From Anaerolineae bacterium (lineage in GTDB: Bacteria; Chloroflexota; Anaerolineae; JAFGEY01), in contig JAFGJF010000227.1 in NCBI GenBank assembly GCA_016929205.1, forward strand, positions 1 through 5,157: a DNA stretch of 5,157 bases, read 5' to 3'. Position numbers and translations under genes: made by a program. Each line of letters starts with the position of its first letter. Position 1 is the stretch's first letter. Under the pieces are notes generated by a model. That model saw only the letters and a program-made list of their open reading frames with translations, was not told the origin of the DNA and made no database searches. Below are positions 1-4,660 of this stretch, in pieces.

Positions 1-100
1 AGGGCGCGTCGCCGGTCGAAATGGTATCGACAACCTGCCAAGTGCCCAGATCGATCACGAAAATAGTATCATCGTATCGATTGGTGACGTAGCCGCCCGA
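1..100 (-). pseudogene. 5'-truncated YVTN-type beta-propeller gene fragment, running off the left edge
   Basis: Reading the minus strand from about 100 down to 2 gives one open frame with the blade signature YVTNRYDDTIFVID followed by TWQVVDTISTGDAP. This is the typical YVTN/YncE-like beta-propeller repeat (YVTN, a few residues, VID, then VV-TI-G-P). Such proteins are usually secreted or cell-surface seven-bladed propellers of unclear ligand. About 33 residues, roughly one blade, are visible and the frame is open at the left edge. To the right the frame stays open to a TGA at 173-175, but that stretch is antisense to transposase sequence. No ATG, GTG or TTG occurs in frame between the TGA and the blade, and the first GTG (56-58) lies inside the blade. 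I infer that the 5' part of the gene was lost when the ISAs1 piece came to lie beside it. Seen: the motif and lack of a start. Inferred: pseudogene status, because the remainder lies outside the window. Confidence 0.6.
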
Positions 101-515
101 GTGGATATCGAGTTGTTTGGTAAAGCAAAGCGAAAGTAGCCGGCCAAGTTCCTCGACTTGGCTAATGGTATGTCATCACACGATACGTTTTTTTGGACGC
201 GTGTTTGCAGCACTGGAAGCTGAACAATCCTAACGCCGCTCCATCAATTGGGTGCAGGGGATCTGTGAGGTGTCAAAATGCCAGGTTGTGGCCTTCGACG
301 GCAAGACGCTACGGCGTTCACACGACTGTGGCAAGGGCAAGAAGGCGATCCATATGGTCGGCCCTCGGGTTTTAGTACATCTCACGATGCGGTGTCTGCG
401 GTCAGCATAATGGAGCACAAAACGATCAACATTGTGGTGATACAAATGGATGGCTAAAGGCCGAAGCGATCAAATCACTCCGGCCTTGACTGGATGCCCT
501 GGTTATTCGAGACGC
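101..515 (+). mobile_element. Decayed internal fragment of an ISAs1-family transposase gene
   Basis: Pieces in different frames line up in the order of an ISAs1-family (H-repeat-like) transposase. VDIELFGKAK at 101-130 is followed by an in-frame TAG at 137-139, then KFLDLANGMSSHDTF ending at 190. A run of seven T (188-194) shifts the frame, and GRVFAALEAEQ resumes at 195, followed by a TAA at 231-233. INWVQGI and VAFDGKTLRRSHD lead into KAIHMV, ending at 359. The D of DGKT (297-299) matches the first catalytic Asp of the family's DDE triad. From 360 to about 456 the sequence is too scrambled to align. SDQITPAL (465-488) resembles the family's SNEITAIP segment, and after another frame change LDALVIRDA (490-516) follows. 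I estimate that family residues about 55-190 of roughly 375 are represented. The N-terminus, the rest of the DDE triad and recognisable terminal inverted repeats are absent. It cannot encode an active transposase. The family call rests on remembered motifs. Confidence 0.82.
457..487 (-). terminator. Candidate terminator hairpin downstream of the oxidoreductase gene
   Basis: Read on the minus strand, AAGGCCGGAGTGAT, loop TTG, ATCGCTTCGGCCTT forms a 14-bp stem with a 3-nt loop and no mismatches if two G-U pairs are allowed. It begins 29 bp after the oxidoreductase stop codon. On the plus strand the same two positions become A-C mismatches, so the full stem exists only in minus-strand RNA. The tail is weak, with only three U before AGCC. 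It lies inside the ISAs1 remnant, so it may be chance structure in decayed coding sequence. Confidence 0.45.
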
Positions 516-1571
516 TCAATTGTCCAACCGCACCTCTTGTCCCGTCTCCGCACTTTTGAGCAGTGCTTCTATCATCTCTTGCACGATCAGCCCGTGGCGC
601 AGTGGGGCCTGGCACGCGACGCCATCGAGGATGCAGGAAATGAAATGGTCGGCGATGTTGTCCCACGGCTTGGGGCCCTGGGGCAGCTCGACGGTCACGT
701 CCTGCGGCGCACCGTTGACCGTCTTGTACAGCGTGACCGGGCGCAGTTTCGCCCCGGCCTCGGTGCCGAACAGCTCGATCTGCAGCTCGTCCGGCTGGTG
801 GCTGGCCCAGAATGACTCGACCTGCAGGCCGACGCCGTTCTCAAAGCGGATGAATCCGCCGGCGTAATCGTCGGCGGCGTACTGAGTGTAGAACTCCTTT
901 TCTTGCGGTCGAAAGTGCCAGTAGCCCTCACCGCGCGGCCCAAACCTGGCCCCAGAGACGCCCATCACGCTGATTGGTTTCGGCGGCGTGCCGTTGGCCG
1001 CACCCAGCAGCCACCACACCGAGTCAAGGACATGCACGCCCATATCGCGAAAGGCACCGCCGCCTTGCTGGATGAACCCCAGGCTCCAGTCGGGGATGCC
1101 GCTGCGGCGGATGCTGCGCGCGCGGGCATAGTACAGTTCGCCGAATTCTCCCTCTTGAGCCAACTTGCCCAGGTAGCGTGTGTCTTGTGCAAAGCGGGTT
1201 GAGAGCGACATCATGTTGACCACGCCGGCGGCTTCGGCGGCTTCGACCAGTTCAAGGGCCGCCTCTTCCGAGTCGGCGAGGGGCTTGGTGACCATCACGT
1301 GCTTGCCGTTCTTGACCGCTTCCAAGGCAATGGGAACGTGAAGTTGATTCGGCGTGCCCACAAAGACGGCATCTATTTCATCATCCTGGCACATCTCTTT
1401 ATAGTCGGTGTACAGCTTGACCGGTTCGGGCAGTTCTTGAGCAAAGTCCTGCATCCGATCCTCAAATAAATCGCACAGGGCAACGACTTGCCCGCGCGGG
1501 TTGGCGACGATGGATCGACCATTTGGGCGGCCGATGCCCATACCGACGATAGCACAACGTACTTGATCCAT
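516..1571 (-). CDS. Gfo/Idh/MocA-family NAD(P)-dependent oxidoreductase
   Basis: This is a 351-residue protein of normal length for the family, which oxidises or reduces sugars, polyols and related cyclitols using NAD(P) in the cytoplasm. The N-terminal Rossmann domain (about 4-125) starts with CAIVGMGIGRPNG, the dinucleotide-binding turn with G10 and G12, and includes ALCD at 31-34 and GTPNQLH at 72-78. VTKPLA (94-99) holds the family's catalytic lysine, K96, in a TKP rather than the commoner EKP form. The C-terminal alpha/beta domain carries RDMGVHVLDSVWWLLG (175-190) with the usual D-G-H-D pattern (H180 the likely acid/base residue), and GGFIRFENG (238-246) is the usual sheet strand. The ATG at 1569-1571 is preceded by AAAGGAA (1581-1587) about 9 nt upstream, supporting this start. 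The gene is transcribed alone from a promoter at 1690-1718 and is divergent from the endonuclease III-type gene. The substrate cannot be assigned from sequence, and no sugar-catabolic neighbour is visible. Confidence 0.93.
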   Translation of the reverse strand: MDQVRCAIVGMGIGRPNGRSIVANPRGQVVALCDLFEDRMQDFAQELPEPVKLYTDYKEMCQDDEIDAVFVGTPNQLHVPIALEAVKNGKHVMVTKPLADSEEAALELVEAAEAAGVVNMMSLSTRFAQDTRYLGKLAQEGEFGELYYARARSIRRSGIPDWSLGFIQQGGGAFRDMGVHVLDSVWWLLGAANGTPPKPISVMGVSGARFGPRGEGYWHFRPQEKEFYTQYAADDYAGGFIRFENGVGLQVESFWASHQPDELQIELFGTEAGAKLRPVTLYKTVNGAPQDVTVELPQGPKPWDNIADHFISCILDGVACQAPLRHGLIVQEMIEALLKSAETGQEVRLDN

Positions 1572-1615
1572 ATTTGGGGTTTCCTTTCAACGGTGTAGGG
1601 ATGATCAGATTTGTT

Positions 1616-1632
1616 CGCTTTGATATCAAGCG
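1616..1632. promoter_or_regulatory. Palindrome in the oxidoreductase leader, possible operator
   Basis: CGCTTTGATATCAAGCG contains the perfect 10-bp palindrome TTGATATCAA (1620-1629). With one bulged T the symmetry extends to the outer CGCTT/AAGCG arms. It lies about 50 bp downstream of the predicted oxidoreductase transcription start, a place where repressors of sugar-metabolism genes often bind. It lacks the central CG of classic LacI-family operators, and no regulator gene is in the window, so the role is a guess. Confidence 0.35.
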
Positions 1633-1689
1633 CAAACGCGGTCGTGCCTTACGTTGTGAGGTGGGCCAATCATGTGTATCACAACACTC

Positions 1690-1718
1690 ATTCTACCTCA
1701 AGTTGGTATGGTAGTCAA
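1690..1718 (-). promoter_or_regulatory. Predicted sigma70-type promoter of the oxidoreductase gene
   Basis: On the minus strand TTGACT (1713-1718) and TAGAAT (1690-1695) are separated by exactly 17 bp. Each box differs from the consensus at one position. Transcription would start near 1683, giving a leader of about 112 nt before the ATG at 1571. It is back to back with the promoter at 1754-1782. Confidence 0.65.
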
Positions 1719-1753
1719 AATCTGGAGGGAGGGTGTAATAGGCTGGAGCGTGT

Positions 1754-1782
1754 TTGACACACCGATGGGTGTGTGTTATGAT
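1754..1782 (+). promoter_or_regulatory. Predicted strong sigma70-type promoter of the endonuclease III-type gene
   Basis: A perfect -35 box TTGACA (1754-1759) and a near-perfect -10 box TATGAT (1777-1782) are separated by 17 bp. Transcription would start near 1789, giving a leader of about 32 nt before the TTG start at 1821. This is the closest match to consensus in the window. Confidence 0.75.
1757..1774. promoter_or_regulatory. Inverted repeat filling the promoter spacer, candidate operator
   Basis: ACACACC (1757-1763) and its exact reverse complement GGTGTGT (1768-1774) are separated by GATG. The repeat begins in the last three bases of the -35 box and ends just before the -10 box. A dimeric protein bound here would block RNA polymerase directly. 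No regulator can be named from the sequence. Confidence 0.4.
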
Positions 1783-1820
1783 GCGTGGAAAAGAAACGAT
1801 TTGATGAATAGAGGTGTGCC

Positions 1821-2489
1821 TTGTCAACTGTGTCACAAGACTTTGCTATTGCGATTCACAACAAACTGATCGAGTCGTACGGTGAACCCAAGTGGCGTGA
1901 GCATATGGATCCGATCAGCGAACTGGTTTCGACGATTCTGTCGCAAAATACCAATGATGTAAACCGAGACCGGGCATTCGCTGCCATGCGAGAGCGCTTT
2001 CCAACCTGGGAAGCGGTCCGGGATGCCGCTCTCGGGGAGCTAAAGGAGTCGATCCGAACTGCCGGGCTGGCGAATCACAAAGCGCCGTCGATTCAACGCG
2101 CGTTGAGATATGTTGCGGAACATCGTGGCGATCTGTCGCTGGATTTTCTTCGTACGCTGCCGGTAGACGAGGCCAAGGCGTGGCTAACAGCGATCAAGGG
2201 TGTCGGACCCAAGACGGCGGCCATTGTGCTGCTCTTTTCGCTCGATATGCCCGCTTTTCCGGTCGATACGCATGTCCACCGGGTTACAAAGCGGTTGGGG
2301 TTGATCGGCCCTCAAGTGAGCAGGGAGCAGGCCCATGTGGTGCTAGAGGCGCTGCTGCCGCCAGAGACGTATTATGCGTTTCACCTGAACGTGATCCGGC
2401 ACGGGCGAGAGGTGTGCCATTCTCGAAAGCCGCAGTGCGAGGGATGCAGCCTGTTGAATTTGTGTGAGTATGGCCGTGCGCACCAGTAG
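1821..2489 (+). CDS. nth: Endonuclease III-type DNA glycosylase with [4Fe-4S] cluster
   Basis: This 222-residue protein has the usual size and layout of endonuclease III, the bifunctional glycosylase/AP lyase that removes oxidised pyrimidines in base excision repair. The helix-hairpin-helix motif AIKGVGPKTA (124-133) contains K131, aligned with the catalytic lysine (Lys120 of E. coli). D149 in PVDTHVHRV matches the catalytic aspartate (Asp138). C199, C206, C209 and C215 form the standard C-x6-C-x2-C-x5-C cluster loop. LSQNTND (40-46) is the expected N-terminal helix motif. The start is TTG at 1821, with GAGGTG (1811-1816) upstream. An in-frame TAG at 1809-1811 excludes an earlier start, and the next ATG is residue 29, inside the conserved fold. 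It is divergent from the oxidoreductase and convergent with the lipoprotein gene, with only 35 bp between their stop codons and no clear hairpin there. A close HhH-GPD paralogue (thymine- or uracil-mismatch type) is possible, but K131 and D149 together favour endonuclease III. Confidence 0.93.
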   Translation: MSTVSQDFAIAIHNKLIESYGEPKWREHMDPISELVSTILSQNTNDVNRDRAFAAMRERFPTWEAVRDAALGELKESIRTAGLANHKAPSIQRALRYVAEHRGDLSLDFLRTLPVDEAKAWLTAIKGVGPKTAAIVLLFSLDMPAFPVDTHVHRVTKRLGLIGPQVSREQAHVVLEALLPPETYYAFHLNVIRHGREVCHSRKPQCEGCSLLNLCEYGRAHQ

Positions 2490-2524
2490 GTCGCCTGCAT
2501 TCCGGTTGTGTTCCTGTATAGGTG

Positions 2525-3316
2525 CTAGAGCGGGGCAGTTTCATCCACAAACTCGAGCGCCAGATCGATGAATTTTTGCAGGTTGGCCGGCACGCTGCCC
2601 TCGTATACCGTGACATAGTGGGGAATGCCCTTGGCTTCGTTCACGGCGGCAATATAGTAGCGAACACAGCCCTCACAGACCTGCCCAATGGTGGTGGGCA
2701 AGTCAAAAAACTTGGCACGCTTGAACGTGTTCTGCAGTTTGTCGAAATCGGTTTGCTTGAGCTTGTTCGTGCCGTGCGACGACGTCTTGGCATCGTGCAC
2801 GACCACGTTTCGATTTTTGTAAATGTAGAGGTGATGATCGAGTTGTTCTGTGCCTTCAAACCGGTGTATGGCAATGGTGCAATTGGCGGGCAGTGCATCA
2901 TAGTTTAGTCTGGTACCCAGCCATTGGATCTGCTGGGGGATAATGTAGGCCCGGATGCCGTTTGTTCCCGCATCGCGCGTTTTGATTGTGCCGTCGACAC
3001 GCACCATACGCCAGATGTCTTGAGACGAGGCTGAAAAGGGCAGCAGTTCGCTGGCAGCGACGTACATTGCGCCCGAGTTGTCTTTGATCACCCAATCGCG
3101 CAGCCTGTTGGTGGGAGGCCCCCCTGGGGCGACTTCGTTCAGCATATCCTGGCTGCGAAAGAAACCGACGACAGTCACCGATTGCCCATCGTATTGCTCG
3201 GGGGTCTTGACGATTTGGGCGACGATGCTGGTAAATCCTTCGATAGAGGTCACGTCCTGGCTGCAAGCGGCCAACAGCAAGACCAAGACCAAGGCAACGC
3301 GTGTCATTTGGCGCAT
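2525..3316 (-). CDS. Putative lipoprotein, unknown function, second gene of the thiI operon
   Basis: This 263-residue protein starts with a short basic segment and hydrophobic core (VALVLVLLL) followed by the lipobox LAAC, with C18 as the lipidated residue. It is therefore probably anchored on the outer face of the cytoplasmic membrane. Two parts follow. Residues about 28-134 (QYDGQSVTVVGFF, then WVIKDNSGAMYVA, then VRVDGTIKT) look like an OB-fold-type beta barrel. Residues about 145-255 (HLYIYKNRNVVVHD, later YYIAAVNEA and HYVTVYEGSVP) resemble the small beta domain of uncharacterised DUF6438-like proteins, a weak recollection. C214 and C217 form a CxxC pair and C146 is the only other cysteine after C18. 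Transcription presumably comes from the thiI promoter: the ATG lies 11 bp after the thiI stop, with AGGAGAG (3321-3327) overlapping that gap. An in-frame ATG at residue 4 is an alternative start. I do not recognise a function, and the link to thiI may be positional only. Confidence 0.85.
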   Translation of the reverse strand: MRQMTRVALVLVLLLAACSQDVTSIEGFTSIVAQIVKTPEQYDGQSVTVVGFFRSQDMLNEVAPGGPPTNRLRDWVIKDNSGAMYVAASELLPFSASSQDIWRMVRVDGTIKTRDAGTNGIRAYIIPQQIQWLGTRLNYDALPANCTIAIHRFEGTEQLDHHLYIYKNRNVVVHDAKTSSHGTNKLKQTDFDKLQNTFKRAKFFDLPTTIGQVCEGCVRYYIAAVNEAKGIPHYVTVYEGSVPANLQKFIDLALEFVDETAPL

Positions 3317-3327
3317 CGCTCTCTCCT

Positions 3328-4494
3328 TTATTGATCCTCAAACCGGAAGGATGATCCATCTCTGGTTTTGGAATCCGTGTCAAATTGATCAACGATCTCT
3401 TGCAAGCGAGTGCCATCGGCCCTGGTGAGCGGGCGCAAAGGGACAAAATCGCACGATTCCGCTTTTCTGGTCGAGACGTCATACGTGCCAATGCGACGTC
3501 CCAAAGCCACGATGTCCTGTTTGTCATAGGCGATCAGTGGGCGCAGGATCGGAATCTGTGCGTCCTTGGTGATGGCTGCCATGTTGTCCAGCGTCTGGCT
3601 GGCGACCTGGCCCAGGCTGTCGCCCATGATCAGGGCCTGGACATGATACTGGGCAGCCAATTTTGAGGCCTGAGCGATCATGGCTCGTTTGCAAAAGACG
3701 CACGTCCATCGCAACTCTCCGATCTCGGACAGCCTATCGACGATAGGCTCCATCAATTCCCGGTGATCCAGGATCAACGGTTTGATGTCCCATCCGTACG
3801 ACCAGCGGCTCAAGACGTCGCAGTTTTCGAGCGCTTTGGTTTTTTCGATTTCTTTTTGGGCAAAATGAACGGGTATAATACCACAGCCCCGGCGCATCAT
3901 TAACCACGCCGCAACGGGTGAATCAATGCCGCCTGAAAGGAGCGCGAACGCTCGTCCCTGCGTGCCCAGTGGCATTCCTCCGGGCCCCGGGATCACCTCG
4001 CCATAGATCAGCGTTTCTTCGGGCCGTACTTCGATGCCAATGACGACGTCGGCCTGGTCAGAGAGATCGACGCGTGCCTGCGTCGCCTCCCAGACGGCTG
4101 CACCGACGAGGCGGTTAATCTCGGGCGATTTGTAAGGAAAGTGTTTGTCAGCCCGGCGGGCGGTGATGCGAAAGCTCTTGGATGCGTTCAGGCCAACGCG
4201 GTCGGCCAGGGCCAGGGCCTGCGTTTTCATCGCCTCCAGGTCGGATGGAATGCGCCCGACCGGGCTGAGTGAGGCAATGCCAAATACACGCTGCAAAGCC
4301 GTCGTAGCAGTGGATAACAGCGATGGATCGTCAAGCTCGACAAAGATGCGTGGCTCTTGGCTCCACACACGTCCCGGTATGTTGTGTTTTTTGAGGGCAT
4401 CGCGGATGTTGGAGCGCAGCCGCTTGACAAAGAAATTCCGGTTTCTGCCCTTGATGCCGACCTCGCCGACGTACCGGATCAGGATCAGGTTCAT
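3328..4494 (-). CDS. thiI: ThiI, tRNA 4-thiouridine synthase, archaeal-type cysteine set, no rhodanese domain
   Basis: ThiI adenylates uridine 8 of tRNA and replaces its oxygen with sulfur; in some bacteria it also passes sulfur to the thiamine thiazole. This 388-residue form has the N-terminal ferredoxin-like region (about 1-75), a THUMP domain (about 80-170; SFRITARRADKHFPYKS at 107-123), and an ATP-binding PP-loop domain with SGGIDS (187-192). MGDSLGQVASQTL (290-302) is the family's second signature. It ends after the PP-loop domain, so the rhodanese domain found in E. coli ThiI is absent. C265 and C268 form a CVFC motif in RWTCVFCKRAM, and C348 lies in ESCDFVP. This matches my memory of the [3Fe-4S]-binding cysteines of Methanococcus maripaludis ThiI. 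I chose ATG 4494 because GGAG (4501-4504) lies 6 nt upstream. A GTG at 4506 in the same frame has no good ribosome site and would bury that one. It is the first gene of an operon with the lipoprotein. Confidence 0.95.
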   Translation of the reverse strand: MNLILIRYVGEVGIKGRNRNFFVKRLRSNIRDALKKHNIPGRVWSQEPRIFVELDDPSLLSTATTALQRVFGIASLSPVGRIPSDLEAMKTQALALADRVGLNASKSFRITARRADKHFPYKSPEINRLVGAAVWEATQARVDLSDQADVVIGIEVRPEETLIYGEVIPGPGGMPLGTQGRAFALLSGGIDSPVAAWLMMRRGCGIIPVHFAQKEIEKTKALENCDVLSRWSYGWDIKPLILDHRELMEPIVDRLSEIGELRWTCVFCKRAMIAQASKLAAQYHVQALIMGDSLGQVASQTLDNMAAITKDAQIPILRPLIAYDKQDIVALGRRIGTYDVSTRKAESCDFVPLRPLTRADGTRLQEIVDQFDTDSKTRDGSSFRFEDQ

Positions 4495-4500
4495 CGTATT

Positions 4501-4504
4501 CTCC
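4501..4504 (-). promoter_or_regulatory. Ribosome-binding site that decides the thiI start
   Basis: GGAG on the minus strand ends 6 nt before the ATG at 4492-4494. It overlaps a possible GTG start at 4504-4506, so it can serve only the ATG, which gives a protein beginning MNLILIRY, typical of ThiI N-termini. Confidence 0.7.
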
Positions 4505-4527
4505 ACTCAAATAGCCAACTAGAAATC

Positions 4528-4564
4528 GGCACGTCACGAACGGTGTTCGTTGTCGGCACGTGCC
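4528..4564 (-). promoter_or_regulatory. Two-part hairpin in the predicted thiI leader
   Basis: GGCACGT (4528-4534) pairs perfectly with ACGTGCC (4558-4564). Inside it ACGAAC (4536-4541) pairs perfectly with GTTCGT (4545-4550) around a GGT triloop. The internal loop is asymmetric, 1 nt on one side and 7 nt on the other. The region also contains the 10-bp palindrome GGCACGTGCC (4555-4564) and a direct repeat TCGGCACGT (4526-4534 and 4553-4561), so other folds or protein binding are possible. It lies in the leader of about 80 nt between the predicted start near 4574 and the thiI ATG. I recognise no known riboswitch class: the thiamine-binding (TPP) riboswitch landmarks CUGAGA and ACCUGA are not seen. 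Confidence 0.4.
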
Positions 4565-4580
4565 CTATGCCATCCTGTGT

Positions 4581-4609
4581 ATTCTAGCACACGTAGCCAT
4601 AAAAAACAA
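4581..4609 (-). promoter_or_regulatory. Predicted promoter of the thiI-lipoprotein operon
   Basis: On the minus strand TTGTTT (4604-4609) and TAGAAT (4581-4586) are 17 bp apart, and TGC directly before TAGAAT gives an extended -10. Transcription would begin near 4574. The -35 box coincides with the last bases of the secF terminator stem and its T tract. Confidence 0.6.
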
Positions 4610-4629
4610 GGCCCAATCTGGGCCTTGTT
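4601..4629 (-). terminator. Intrinsic terminator of secF
   Basis: On the minus strand AACAAGGCCC, loop AGATT, GGGCCTTGTT forms a perfect 10-bp stem with a 5-nt loop. A six-base T tract (4601-4606) overlaps the end of the stem. It begins 31 bp after the secF stop codon. On the plus strand no T tract follows, so it should work in one direction only. Confidence 0.9.
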
Positions 4630-4660
4630 CTAAAGGGGGCTGTGCTTGAGTGTTTTTGTG

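Noticed and set aside
188..194. Seven-T run as a programmed frameshift site in the transposase
   Set aside because: The family is encoded in one frame, and nearby stops at 137-139 and 231-233 show simple decay.
495..500. CAGGGC-like end on the minus strand as a possible IS terminal repeat
   Set aside because: It falls inside aligned transposase coding sequence (LDALV), and no matching inverted copy is seen at the other side of the remnant.
450..815. Plus-strand open frame of 121 codons
   Set aside because: It starts in the IS remnant and continues antisense to the well-supported oxidoreductase, with no conserved motif beyond the short ISAs1 piece SDQITPAL.
903..1202. Plus-strand open frame of 99 codons
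   Set aside because: It lies entirely antisense to the oxidoreductase core and shows no domain or ribosome site.
1672..1869. Small plus-strand frame before and overlapping the endonuclease III-type gene, including a possible 21-codon leader peptide from ATG 1804
   Set aside because: It begins upstream of the predicted promoter start, has no ribosome site or family motif, and its tail overlaps the glycosylase start in another frame. The inner ATG at 1804 also lacks a ribosome site.
2490..2524. Shared terminator between the convergent glycosylase and lipoprotein genes
   Set aside because: The 35-bp gap has no stem longer than about 3 bp and no T tract.
4495..4506. GTG at 4506 as the thiI start
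   Set aside because: It would give four extra residues not typical of ThiI, has no ribosome site upstream, and overlaps the GGAG that serves the ATG at 4494.
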